The position numbers and the translations under genes were made by a program. 64,000 nucleotides of DNA from Salana multivorans. GTDB lineage: Bacteria > Actinomycetota > Actinomycetes > Actinomycetales > Beutenbergiaceae. Under the pieces are notes generated by a model. It saw only the letters and a program-made list of their open reading frames with translations. It was not told where the DNA came from and ran no database searches. The stretch is from assembly GCF_003751805.1 (NCBI RefSeq), contig NZ_RKHQ01000002.1:620001-684000 (forward strand). Direction: 5' to 3'. Within the stretch, counting starts at the first letter, position 1. Each line of letters opens with the position of its first letter. Below, piece by piece: positions 1 to 7,610 of this stretch.

Positions 1-1357
1 CGAGGCCGTAGTCCCGCAGCAGGTCGAGGACGAAGTCGAGCAGGCTCGCCAGCTCCTCGCGCATCTGCTCGCGCGTGGTGTAGATGTGCGCGTCGTCCTG
101 GGTGAACCCGCGCGCCCGGGTGAGCCCGTGCACGACGCCCGACTTCTCGTACCGGTAGACGGTGCCGAACTCGAACAGCCGCAGCGGCAGCTCGCGGTAG
201 GACCGGCCGCGGGAGTCGAAGATCAGGTTGTGCATCGGGCAGTTCATGGGCTTGAGGTAGTAGTCCTGGCCCTCGCGCTTGACGGTGCCGTCCGCGTGGT
301 GCTCGGTGTCGAGGTGCATCGGCGGGTACATGCCGTCGGCGTACCAGTCGAGGTGTCCGGAGACCTCGAAGAGCTTGCCCTTGGTGGCGTGCGGCGAGTA
401 CACGAACTCGTAGCCGGCCTCGACGTGCCGACGGCGGCTGTACTCCTCCATCGCCATCCGCACGACGCCACCGCGGGGGTGGAACACGGGCAGCCCGGAG
501 CCGATCTCCTCCGGGAAGGAGAACAGGTCCAGCTCGGTCCCGAGGCGGCGGTGGTCCCGGCGCTCCGCCTCGGCGAGCCGGTCGGTGTAGGCCTTGAGCT
601 CGTCCTTGGACGGCCACGCCGTCCCGTAGACGCGCTGGAGCTGCGGGTTCTTCTCGCTGCCGCGCCAGTAGGCCGCGGCCGAGCGCATGAGCTGGAACCC
701 GTTGCCGATGAGCCGGGTGCTCGGCAGGTGCGGTCCGCGGCACAGGTCCTTCCAGACCACCGTCTCGGACTCGCGGCCGGCGCCGCGCACGTTGTCGTAG
801 ATCGTCAGCTCGCCGCCGCCGACCTCGACGGACGCGCCCTCGGCCGCCGCGGCGGTCTCGGTGTCGGAGCCGCCCTTGAGGCCGATCAGCTCGAGCTTGT
901 ACGGCTCGGTCGCGAGCTCGGCCCGCGCCTCGTCGTCGGACACGACGCGCCGACGGAACGTCTGTCCCTCCTTGACGATCCGCCCCATCACCTTCTCCAG
1001 CTCGCGGAGCTGGTCGGGGGTGAACGGGGTCTCGACGTCGAAGTCGTAGTAGAAGCCGTCCGTGATGGGCGGGCCGATGCCCAGCCTCGCGTCGGGGTTC
1101 ACCTGCTGGACCGCCTGCGCGAGGACGTGCGCCGTCGAGTGCCGCAGGATCGCGAGCCCGTCGGGCGAGTCGATCGTGACGCGCTCGACGACGGCGTCCG
1201 CCGGCAGCTCACGGTCCAGGTCGCGCAGCTCGCCGTCGACGCGAACCGCCACGACGGCCCCGGGTCCCTTGGCCTCCGCGCCCACCAGCGTCGTCGCCGT
1301 CGTGCCCGCCTCGATCTCGGTGGGAACGCCGTCGAGGGTGATGCTCACGCTGGGCAC
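1..1357 (-). CDS. thrS: threonyl-tRNA synthetase, 5' part (3' end beyond window)
   Basis: Charges tRNA-Thr with threonine. About 452 codons are present; the catalytic end and anticodon-binding domain lie outside the window. Read on the minus strand, an N-terminal TGS-type domain (about residues 1-65) is followed by the editing domain with an HSTAHVL motif, then the class II core with a [10 protein letters not shown] segment and an arginine motif near [11 protein letters not shown]. The start is GTG at 1357 because AGGAG sits 7 nt upstream; a second in-frame GTG at 1348 lacks such a site. The gene follows the tRNA Gly-Cys-Val operon on the same strand but has its own candidate -10 box at 1418-1423, after a terminator. 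No T-box is visible. Family assignment is secure. Confidence 0.97.
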   Translation of the reverse strand, partial: MPSVSITLDGVPTEIEAGTTATTLVGAEAKGPGAVVAVRVDGELRDLDRELPADAVVERVTIDSPDGLAILRHSTAHVLAQAVQQVNPDARLGIGPPITDGFYYDFDVETPFTPDQLRELEKVMGRIVKEGQTFRRRVVSDDEARAELATEPYKLELIGLKGGSDTETAAAAEGASVEVGGGELTIYDNVRGAGRESETVVWKDLCRGPHLPSTRLIGNGFQLMRSAAAYWRGSEKNPQLQRVYGTAWPSKDELKAYTDRLAEAERRDHRRLGTELDLFSFPEEIGSGLPVFHPRGGVVRMAMEEYSRRRHVEAGYEFVYSPHATKGKLFEVSGHLDWYADGMYPPMHLDTEHHADGTVKREGQDYYLKPMNCPMHNLIFDSRGRSYRELPLRLFEFGTVYRYEKSGVVHGLTRARGFTQDDAHIYTTREQMREELASLLDFVLDLLRDYGL

Positions 1358-1390
1358 GTCAGGACTCCTGGTGGTGCGGGGAGATGGGTC

Positions 1391-1414
1391 GGGGTGGACC
1401 GGCCGGCCCACCCC
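1391..1414 (-). other. perfect GC palindrome in the thrS leader
   Basis: Near-perfect self-complementary segment (GGGGTGG, CCGG, CCGG, CCACCCC with one A/C mismatch) about 35-58 nt upstream of the thrS start. It would form a stable hairpin in the 5' UTR if transcription starts near 1411. Whether it regulates thrS is unknown; it lacks T-box features. Confidence 0.4.
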
Positions 1415-1417
1415 GCG

Positions 1418-1423
1418 AGCCTA
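1418..1423 (-). promoter_or_regulatory. candidate thrS -10 box (TAGGCT)
   Basis: TAGGCT on the minus strand, matching the TANNNT consensus seen before many genes here. It lies downstream of the tRNA-operon terminator, giving thrS its own promoter with a leader of roughly 55 nt. No good -35 is evident. Confidence 0.4.
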
Positions 1424-1437
1424 CTGCGGGAAAGACG

Positions 1438-1469
1438 AAAGCCCGGAACCGTCTCCGGTTCCGGGCTTT
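1438..1469 (-). terminator. rho-independent terminator of the tRNA Gly-Cys-Val operon
   Basis: Inverted repeat of 13 bp (AAAGCCCGGAACC and complement, 6-nt loop) just 3' of tRNA-Val(GAC) on the minus strand, followed by a T-rich stretch. It separates the tRNA operon from thrS. Confidence 0.8.
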
Positions 1470-1474
1470 GCTGG

Positions 1475-1546
1475 TGGGCGATACTGGGATCGAACCAGTG
1501 ACCTCTTCCGTGTCAGGGAAGCGCGCTACCGCTGCGCCAATCGCCC
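1475..1546 (-). tRNA. tRNA-Val (anticodon GAC)
   Basis: A 72-nt cloverleaf on the minus strand. The 7-bp acceptor stem pairs GGGCGAT with ATCGCCC, followed by discriminator A, and the T arm contains GGTTCGATCC. The anticodon loop carries GAC, reading GUC/GUU valine codons. No CCA is encoded. It is the last gene of a three-tRNA operon with Cys and Gly. Confidence 0.95.
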
Positions 1547-1551
1547 GTGCG

Positions 1552-1622
1552 AGGTGGGTACGGGATTCGAACCCGTGTATACGGCTTTGCAGGCCGCTGC
1601 CTCGCCTCTCGGCCAACCCACC
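1552..1622 (-). tRNA. tRNA-Cys (anticodon GCA)
   Basis: A 71-nt cloverleaf on the minus strand with acceptor stem GGTGGGT/ACCCACC and discriminator U, the known cysteine identity element. The anticodon is GCA and the T arm carries GGTTCGAATCC. It is the middle gene of the operon, with 5 nt to tRNA-Val. Confidence 0.94.
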
Positions 1623-1664
1623 GAGCTGGGATCCAGCTGGATGACCCAAGTGTGGGTGCTTCCG

Positions 1665-1737
1665 AGCGGATGACGGGACTCGAACCCGCGACCCTCACCT
1701 TGGCAAGGTGATGCTCTACCAACTGAGCCACATCCGC
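1665..1737 (-). tRNA. tRNA-Gly (anticodon GCC)
   Basis: A 73-nt cloverleaf on the minus strand with acceptor stem GCGGATG/CATCCGC and discriminator U, typical of bacterial tRNA-Gly. The anticodon is GCC within the loop between CACCTT and AAGGTG. It is the first gene of the tRNA operon, about 43 nt after the likely transcription start. Confidence 0.95.
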
Positions 1738-1786
1738 GTTGCGCTGCTCGCCTCGGCTCTCGCTTCGGCCTTGCGGCGCGGATAAG

Positions 1787-1816
1787 ACTCTAACCCAGGA
1801 TCGGCGAGAGTGCCAA
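1787..1816 (-). promoter_or_regulatory. promoter of the tRNA Gly-Cys-Val operon
   Basis: On the minus strand, -35 TTGGCA (1816-1811) and -10 TAGAGT (1792-1787) are 18 bp apart, a good sigma-70-type match. Position and strand fit initiation about 40 nt before tRNA-Gly. The remainder of the interval up to 1956 holds nothing I recognise. Confidence 0.7.
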
Positions 1817-1956
1817 ACCGGCGGAATGTCGCGGCTCGTCGGGGGTGATCGGCCGGTGATCGGCCGGTCGGACGACGACCAGGCGACGCCGACGTCCTCC
1901 CGACGTTCCATCGGCGGACGCGGCCTGGGCACGGGCGACCACCGCTCCCGAGCCGA

Positions 1957-1987
1957 TTGGTCACGCGCCGACGTCCTCGGCTACACT
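1957..1987 (+). promoter_or_regulatory. candidate promoter of tRNA-Val(CAC)
   Basis: TTGGTC at 1957-1962 and TACACT at 1982-1987 with 19-bp spacing, ending 33 nt before the tRNA. The spacing is slightly long, so confidence is moderate. Confidence 0.5.
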
Positions 1988-2020
1988 CAACGGGCCGCAG
2001 GGATCACCCCGACGGCACGC

Positions 2021-2092
2021 GGGCGATTGGCTCAGTGGTAGAGCGCCTCGTTCACACCGAGGAGGTCACTGGTTCGAACCCAGTATCGCCCA
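2021..2092 (+). tRNA. tRNA-Val (anticodon CAC)
   Basis: A 72-nt cloverleaf with acceptor stem GGGCGAT/ATCGCCC and anticodon CAC, reading GUG. Its acceptor stem matches that of tRNA-Val(GAC) at 1475-1546 and its T arm is nearly identical, so the two probably arose by duplication and anticodon change. It is transcribed alone, opposite to the other tRNA operon, and is followed by its own terminator. Confidence 0.95.
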
Positions 2093-2108
2093 CCGCATCA
2101 CCGCACGT

Positions 2109-2142
2109 CAGAGCCCCTCGCCCGAGGGGCTCTGGTCGTTTT
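2109..2142 (+). terminator. rho-independent terminator after tRNA-Val(CAC)
   Basis: A 12-bp perfect stem (CAGAGCCCCTCG and complement, 2-nt gap) followed by GTCGTTTT, 17 nt after the tRNA. A textbook intrinsic terminator. Confidence 0.85.
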
Positions 2143-2224
2143 CCGACCCGTTCGGCGCCGTCCCGGCCCGTCCCGCGTCGCCCCTGCTCCCCCGCGCGGA
2201 CCCCGTGTGGTTGGATCGCCGACC

Positions 2225-3181
2225 ATGAGCCGGTTCACTCCCCACCGCCGGATCGCGGCCGCCACCGCGCTGCTCGCGGGCGCGGCCCTGGTCCTGACGG
2301 CGTGCTCGGACGGCGGCGAGACGCTGGCCGTCGGCGACACGGCCCTCTCCTCCGGCGCGGAGTCGCTCGACGAGCGCGTCCTGGTCCCGATGCCCGACGG
2401 CTTCTACGCGGTCGACGCGCTGGGCGTGCGCGACGAGGCGTTCTCCGACGGCGAGACGGTCCGCGCCCCGCGCGACGCAACCCTCGTCGTCGTCGCGGTC
2501 TCCGGGACGCTGTACGGCGGCGAGCAGGCCGGCGGCGGCGTCCGCGCGGCGGTGCGGGCGGGCGACGTCGAGGTGCCCGTCGAGCTCGACGCGCGCACCC
2601 ACGTCGTCGCCGTGCCGGGCGACGGCACCGACGCCGAGCTCGTCCTCACGTACGAGGGCCGCTCGGCCGTGCTCGGCGCGGCGGGTGCCGACCTGCTGGC
2701 GGCGCCGTTCGTGGAGACCGCCCCGTGGTCCGCAGCCGTCGACGCCCCGGCCGAGGCCCCGCTCGGCTGGCGCTCGCTCCCCCAGGCGGCGTTCTACGTC
2801 GATCTGCGGACCGTCAGCCACCTGCCCGACCGGGGCTGGGCCGCGGAGGGCGAGACCTGGGTCGAGGTCCGGGTCGTGCCGCGGCCGGGCGCGCTGCTGC
2901 CGGTGGACGACGACGCCCACGACGGCGTCCCCGTCGTCGGCGAGATCACCGCGGCCGCGGTCGAGGTCGACGGGGTGGAGCTGCCGCTGGAGGCCGAGAC
3001 GCTCACCGGCGGCGGGGTCGACGGGGGCGACGCGGTCCTGCTGATCGGCTCGGCTCCCCTGGACGCCGCATCCCTTCGGCTGCGGCTCGACTACTCGCTC
3101 GCCGCGGACGGGCAGGTGCGGCTGGCGCAGGACGGGACCTACCTCGGCCCGGACGTCGAGCTGGCGCCGTCGACGTCCTGA
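2225..3181 (+). CDS. predicted lipoprotein of unknown function
   Basis: 318 residues. A basic N-terminus and hydrophobic stretch end in a lipobox (LTAC, Cys27), so the product should be an extracytoplasmic lipoprotein. The mature part is acidic and has no domain I recognise; alternating hydrophobic segments suggest a beta-rich fold. The ATG at 2225 is preferred over an in-frame upstream start at 2207 because it places a normal-length signal peptide at the terminus. It stands alone between the tRNA-Val terminator and the convergent lacI-type regulator. The lipoprotein call is good; the role is unknown. Confidence 0.8.
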   Translation: MSRFTPHRRIAAATALLAGAALVLTACSDGGETLAVGDTALSSGAESLDERVLVPMPDGFYAVDALGVRDEAFSDGETVRAPRDATLVVVAVSGTLYGGEQAGGGVRAAVRAGDVEVPVELDARTHVVAVPGDGTDAELVLTYEGRSAVLGAAGADLLAAPFVETAPWSAAVDAPAEAPLGWRSLPQAAFYVDLRTVSHLPDRGWAAEGETWVEVRVVPRPGALLPVDDDAHDGVPVVGEITAAAVEVDGVELPLEAETLTGGGVDGGDAVLLIGSAPLDAASLRLRLDYSLAADGQVRLAQDGTYLGPDVELAPSTS

Positions 3182-3208
3182 CCCCCGGGACGCCCTGACC
3201 CCCGGTGC

Positions 3209-4273
3209 TCAGCCGCAGCCGCAGCTCTCCCGCGCGAGGAGACGCGTCGGCAGGACGCTGAACTCCGGCTCGCCGCGCGGGTTCGCCACGCGCGCCGCCA
3301 GCAGCCGCGCCGCGAGCCGGCCCATCTGCTCGAACGGCTGCCGCACGGTCGTCAGGGTCGGGCGGGACAGCCGGCCCGCGAGGATCCCGTCGAAGCCGGT
3401 CACCCGCACGCGGCCGGGCACGTCGACGCCGCTCTCCGCCAGCAGGTCGAGGACGACGAGGGCCACCTGGTCACTCTGGCAGACGAGCGCCGCCGGCAGC
3501 CGGTCGGACGCCACGAGGTCGGCGAGCGACGCCGCCCAGTCCGCCGTCGTCAGGCCCTCGCGCCCGGCGGGCTCGACGGCGCCGGCGGCACGGAACGCCA
3601 TCGCCTCGCGGAACCCCTCGAGCCGCTCCCGGAAGTCGTAGAGCGCCCCGTCGCCGACGAACGCGATGTCCCGCACGCCGTGCGCGGTCCACAGGTGCTC
3701 GACCACCCGGACCATCCCGGCCCGGTTGTCGACGGAGACGTGGCTGACCGACGTGTCCATCGGGGGCGTGCTGAACGCGACGAGCGGGATCGACCGCGCG
3801 ATGCTGCGCACGGCGTCGAGGCTGTGCGTTCCGGGGAAGATCGCGAGGCCGTCGACGCGGCCGGCGATGTCGTAGACGGCCGAGCCGTTGGGCGCACCGG
3901 AGGCGAGCAGGAGCGTGCGGCCGCCCTCGTGGCACTCCAGCGCGAATCCCCGCTCGACCTCGTCGACGTAGAGCGGGAACGTCCGCGGGTCGAGGTCGGC
4001 CACGTCCTCCTCCCCCGGCACGTCGGCCGGGGCCCCCGCGTCGGCGTCCGAGATCATGAGGTCGAACGCGTACAGCCCGAGCGCGCCGGTCCTGCCTCGG
4101 GCCAGGCCACGGGCGTTGCCCGAGGGGACGTAGCCGAGCTCGCGGGCCGCGTCGATGACCGTCTGCCTCGTCTGCGCCCGGACGCGTTCGGGCTGGTGGA
4201 AGGCGAACGACACCGTGGTGATCGAGACTCCGGCCCGCTCCGCAACGTCGTAGACGGTCGGTCGGCGAGCCAC
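3209..4273 (-). CDS. LacI-family transcriptional repressor of the adjacent sugar operon
   Basis: 354 residues. The N-terminal helix-turn-helix (about 5-25, TVYDVAERAGVSITTVSFAF) and hinge are classic LacI/GalR. The rest is a periplasmic-binding-protein-like effector domain containing VSVDNRAG and FDGI motifs. The GTG start at 4273 has GAGGAG 6 nt upstream. The gene is divergent from the ABC cassette and the shared region carries a LacI-type palindrome at 4366-4379, so it probably represses the cassette until an oligosaccharide is bound, and may autoregulate. The C-terminus is cysteine-rich (CGCG). The sugar is not evident from sequence. Confidence 0.92.
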   Translation of the reverse strand: MARRPTVYDVAERAGVSITTVSFAFHQPERVRAQTRQTVIDAARELGYVPSGNARGLARGRTGALGLYAFDLMISDADAGAPADVPGEEDVADLDPRTFPLYVDEVERGFALECHEGGRTLLLASGAPNGSAVYDIAGRVDGLAIFPGTHSLDAVRSIARSIPLVAFSTPPMDTSVSHVSVDNRAGMVRVVEHLWTAHGVRDIAFVGDGALYDFRERLEGFREAMAFRAAGAVEPAGREGLTTADWAASLADLVASDRLPAALVCQSDQVALVVLDLLAESGVDVPGRVRVTGFDGILAGRLSRPTLTTVRQPFEQMGRLAARLLAARVANPRGEPEFSVLPTRLLARESCGCG

Positions 4274-4326
4274 GCCAGTCTCCTCGAGATCGATTCGGCG
4301 CCGAGGGTGAGCACACCGTTGGCCGG

Positions 4327-4356
4327 TTGACAGCGCAAGTCTCGCATACCTACAGT
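4327..4356 (+). promoter_or_regulatory. promoter of the sugar ABC/GH3 operon
   Basis: -35 TTGACA (4327-4332, perfect) and -10 TACAGT (4351-4356) with 18-bp spacing. Transcription should start near 4363, giving a leader of about 70 nt before the binding-protein gene. Confidence 0.7.
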
Positions 4357-4365
4357 CGCCCCGAT

Positions 4366-4379
4366 GTAATGCGCTTTAC
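4366..4379 (+). promoter_or_regulatory. LacI-family operator
   Basis: 14-bp palindrome GTAATGCGCTTTAC with a central CG-rich step and one mismatch, the usual form of LacI/GalR sites. It lies directly downstream of the -10 box, where a bound repressor would block initiation. The divergent LacI-type gene is the obvious ligand. Confidence 0.75.
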
Positions 4380-4435
4380 TTACGTCTCCGAACGGCTTGT
4401 CCGTGAGGCGTTGCCCATCGTTCAAGGAGGAACAC

Positions 4436-5725
4436 ATGAGTGGTACCACCGCTCGACGCGCCGCCATCGCGGCCAGCGTCGCAGCCGTCGCGCTGACGTC
4501 CATCGCCGCCTGCGGACGCTCCGACGCAGGTGAGAGCCCGGGCGGCGACGCCACGGGCACGGTCGCGGACACGGCGACCGGCGAGATCGAGATCTGGGCT
4601 GCGGCCGGCAACGGGGACGCGCTGCGGACGCTCGGCGAGGAGTTCGCCGCCGAGAACCCGGACGTCTCGATCACCGTGACCGAGATCCCCTGGGGCGAGA
4701 TCATCACGATGAACCAGACGGCCGTCGCCTCGGGCACCGGCCCCGACATCGTGATGACGGGCGCCGACCAGACCGCGTCGGTCATCGCCATGGGCGGCCT
4801 CGCCCCCGTCCCCGACGGCGTCATGGACGTCGACGCCCTCTACCCGGCCGCCATCGCGTCGGTGACCGGCGAGACGGGCCTGTACTCGGTGCCGTGGTAC
4901 GTCGAGACCCGGTTCCTGTTCTACCGGGCCGACATCGCGGCCGAGCTCGGGCTAGACGCGCCCACCACCTGGGCGGAGCTGGAGGAGCTGAGCACCGCGT
5001 ACGCGACCCGCCCCGGCGGCGAGTTCGGGTTCGGCCTCCCCCGCCCGATCGAGAACCCCGCGCAGGTCATCGTCCCGTTCACGTCGCAGGCCGGCGGCGC
5101 GGTGGCGGACGAGGACGGCTGGACGTTCGACACCCCCGAGTTCGTCGAGGCGCTCGAGTTCTACCAGGGCTTCTTCGAGCGCGGCGAGTCCCCCCTCTCG
5201 GAGACCGAGGCCACGTTCGAGAACGGCGGCAGCCCGATGTTCATCTCCGGTCCCTGGATGGTCGGGATCTACGAGGAGATGATCGCGAGCGGCGCGGCTC
5301 CCGAGGGCTTCACGCAGGAGTCGGTCGGGTTCGTCCCGATGCCAGCCGGCTCCGCGAACAACAACTCCTACATCGGCGGCGGGAACCTCGGCGTCTTCGC
5401 CTCGTCGGACAACCAGGAGTCCTCGTGGCTGTTCCTGTCCTGGCTCCAGGAGGACGCCCAGCAGAAGAGGCTGTTCGACCTCACCGGCTCGTTCCCGGCC
5501 CGGCAGGAGTCGGCCGACTACCAGCCGATCCTCGACAGCCCCGTCATGACGGTGCTCAAGGAGCAGATGCCCGACACCGTCGAGACGCCGAGCTACCCGT
5601 CCTGGTCGCAGATCGCCGAGCAGATCGGCATCTACGCCGAGCGGGTCGCCCACGGCGAGCTGTCGTCGCAGGACGCCGCGAAGGCCATCCAGGCCGAGGC
5701 GGACAGCGTCGGCTTCGGCTGGTGA
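4436..5725 (+). CDS. sugar ABC transporter substrate-binding lipoprotein
   Basis: 429 residues, family 1 extracellular solute-binding protein (maltose/UgpB-like). The signal peptide ends in a lipobox (IAAC, Cys26), anchoring it to the outer face of the membrane. Family-typical segments include an EIEIWAAAGNGD start, PDIVMTG, and YSVPWYVETRFLFYR. The start is fixed by AAGGAGG 5 nt before the ATG at 4436. It is the first gene of the operon, followed with a 4-nt overlap by the first permease. With a GH3 glycosidase downstream, a beta-linked oligosaccharide is the likely ligand; the exact sugar is inferred only. Confidence 0.93.
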   Translation: MSGTTARRAAIAASVAAVALTSIAACGRSDAGESPGGDATGTVADTATGEIEIWAAAGNGDALRTLGEEFAAENPDVSITVTEIPWGEIITMNQTAVASGTGPDIVMTGADQTASVIAMGGLAPVPDGVMDVDALYPAAIASVTGETGLYSVPWYVETRFLFYRADIAAELGLDAPTTWAELEELSTAYATRPGGEFGFGLPRPIENPAQVIVPFTSQAGGAVADEDGWTFDTPEFVEALEFYQGFFERGESPLSETEATFENGGSPMFISGPWMVGIYEEMIASGAAPEGFTQESVGFVPMPAGSANNNSYIGGGNLGVFASSDNQESSWLFLSWLQEDAQQKRLFDLTGSFPARQESADYQPILDSPVMTVLKEQMPDTVETPSYPSWSQIAEQIGIYAERVAHGELSSQDAAKAIQAEADSVGFGW

Positions 5726-6657
5726 CGACCACGCAGATGCGGACGACGCCGCCGCGGTCGGGAAGGCTCGTCAGCCTGACCGCCCGGCGGCGCCGGACCG
5801 CGGCCGTCGCGTGGCTGTTCGCCGCGCCGTTCGTCGTCTCGTTCGGGGTGTTCGGCGTCGTGCCGCTCGTGTCGTCGCTCGGCATGGCGTTCACCGACCT
5901 GCGGGTCACCGACATCCGCAACCCCTTCAACGTCGACTTCGTCGGGTTCGAGAACTTCGTCACGGTCCTCGGCGACTCGACGTTCCAGCGGGCCCTGCGC
6001 AACACGCTCGGGTTCGTCGTCTTCGGCGTCCCCCTGTCGCTCTTCTCGGCGCTCGTCCTCGCCGTCATGCTGAACGCGCTCGGCCGCCGGCTCGCGACCG
6101 TGTTCCGGGTCGGGTACTACACCCCGGTCGTGACGACGATCGTCGCCGTCGCCGTCGTGTGGCGGATCATGTACCAGCCGAACGGCCTCATCAACTCGCT
6201 CCTGGCCACGGTCGGGATCGACGGCCCCAACTGGCTCGGCAACCCGCTCACGGCCCTGCCCGCGCTGACGCTCATGGCCGTGTGGCGCAGCATCGGCTCG
6301 AGCATGGTGATCTTCCTCGCGGGGCTGCAGGCGATCCCGACGGAGGTGAAGGAGGCGGCCGCCGTCGACGGCGCGACGACCCTCCAGAGCTTCTTCCGCA
6401 TCACCATCCCGATGATGACGCCGACCATCCTGCTCAACGCCATCCTCACGACGACCGGCTTCATGCAGTTCTTCGACGAGCCGTTCGTCATGACCAACGG
6501 CGGTCCGCTGCAGTCGACGACGTCCATCGCCCTGTACGTGTTCAACCAGTTCCAGTGGGGCAACTACTCGGTCGGCGCGGCGGGGGCCTACGTCCTGTTC
6601 GCCATCATCAGCATCTTCGCCATCGTCCAGTTCCGGTTCCTGCGGCAGAGGACTTGA
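5722..6657 (+). CDS. sugar ABC transporter permease (MalF/UgpA type)
   Basis: 311 residues with about six transmembrane segments and the cytoplasmic EAA loop (EVKEAAAVDGATTLQSFFRI), which docks the ATPase. The GTG start at 5722 overlaps the TGA of the binding-protein gene (GTGA), implying translational coupling; an alternative ATG lies at 5737. It forms the membrane channel with the next permease. No ATPase gene is present in this operon, so a shared MsiK-type ATPase encoded elsewhere is expected. Confidence 0.93.
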   Translation: MTTTQMRTTPPRSGRLVSLTARRRRTAAVAWLFAAPFVVSFGVFGVVPLVSSLGMAFTDLRVTDIRNPFNVDFVGFENFVTVLGDSTFQRALRNTLGFVVFGVPLSLFSALVLAVMLNALGRRLATVFRVGYYTPVVTTIVAVAVVWRIMYQPNGLINSLLATVGIDGPNWLGNPLTALPALTLMAVWRSIGSSMVIFLAGLQAIPTEVKEAAAVDGATTLQSFFRITIPMMTPTILLNAILTTTGFMQFFDEPFVMTNGGPLQSTTSIALYVFNQFQWGNYSVGAAGAYVLFAIISIFAIVQFRFLRQRT

Positions 6658-6659
6658 TC

Positions 6660-7541
6660 ATGACCATCGTGACCTCATCGGCCCCGGCCGAGATCCACGC
6701 CCCGAACCGGCCGCGCCGGATCACCCCGGGCAGGATCCTCCTGATCCTCACCCTCACGCTCGGTCTGGCGGCGACGCTGCTGCCGTTCGTCTGGATGCTC
6801 CTGGGAGCGTTCAAGACCAACGCCGAGATCATGCGACGCCCGGTCACCTGGTGGCCGCAGGCGCCGACGATGGACAACTTCCGTGCGTGGTTCGTCGACT
6901 TCGACATGTCGCGGTACTTCTTCAACTCGGTCTTCCTCGCACTCGTCGCCGTCGCCACGACGCTCCTGTTCTGCTCGATGGTCGGCTGGGCGCTGGCGAA
7001 GCTCGAGTTCCCCGGCAAGCGGGTGCTCATCGGCGTCGTGCTCTCGACCATGTTCGTCCCGGGCATCGTCACCCTCATCCCGACGTTCGTGCTCGTCGCC
7101 AACTTCAACATGGTCGGCACCTACTGGGGGATGATCCTTCCCGGCATGGTCGGGGCGTTCGGCGTGTTCCTCATGCGCCAGTTCATGCTCGAGATCCCGG
7201 ACTCCCTGCTGGACGCGGCCCGGATCGACGGCGCCGGCGAGTTCCGGATCTTCGGCGGCATCGTCATGCCCCTGTGCCGCGCACCCCTGGCCACGCTGGC
7301 GATCTTCACCTTCATGGGCTCCTGGAACGGCTTCCTGTGGCCGCTCATCGTGGCCCAGCGCGAGTCGCTCTACACCCTGCCGGTCGCGCTGGCGCTCTAC
7401 ACGAGCCCGACCGGTGACAAGGGCGCGGAGTTCGGTCTCCAGATGGCCGGGTCGGTGCTCATCATCGTCCCGGTGCTCCTCGTGTTCATCGCGATGCAGA
7501 AGCACTTCGTCCAGGGCATCGCGATGACCGGGATCAAGTAG
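6660..7541 (+). CDS. sugar ABC transporter permease (MalG/UgpE type)
   Basis: 293 residues, about six transmembrane segments, with the EAA loop SLLDAARIDGAGEFRIFGGI and the common ending KHFVQGIAMTGIK. It partners the preceding permease, starting 3 nt after its stop codon. The ATG at 6660 follows a segment without a strong ribosome site, again suggesting coupling. Functional class is secure; substrate is inferred from the neighbours. Confidence 0.93.
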   Translation: MTIVTSSAPAEIHAPNRPRRITPGRILLILTLTLGLAATLLPFVWMLLGAFKTNAEIMRRPVTWWPQAPTMDNFRAWFVDFDMSRYFFNSVFLALVAVATTLLFCSMVGWALAKLEFPGKRVLIGVVLSTMFVPGIVTLIPTFVLVANFNMVGTYWGMILPGMVGAFGVFLMRQFMLEIPDSLLDAARIDGAGEFRIFGGIVMPLCRAPLATLAIFTFMGSWNGFLWPLIVAQRESLYTLPVALALYTSPTGDKGAEFGLQMAGSVLIIVPVLLVFIAMQKHFVQGIAMTGIK

Positions 7542-7545
7542 ACCG

Positions 7546-7578
7546 CGACGGGTCAGCGCACGACGCGCCGACCCGTCG
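7546..7578 (+). other. intercistronic hairpin between permease and GH3 genes
   Basis: Arms CGACGGGTC and GACCCGTCG (7546-7554, 7570-7578) with an inner GCGC/GCGC pairing. There is no T tract, so it is more likely an mRNA stability or processing element that adjusts transporter versus enzyme levels than a full terminator. Confidence 0.5.
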
Positions 7579-7610
7579 GCCCGGCCCACGACACGAGAGG
7601 ACCCACCTCG

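Noticed and set aside
1391-1414. T-box or threonine riboswitch before thrS
   Set aside because: Only a short palindrome is present; no T-box sequence, specifier loop or long leader.
86-1501. A 471-codon open frame on the + strand
   Set aside because: Antisense to thrS and reaching into a tRNA gene; thrS motifs are unmistakable on the other strand.
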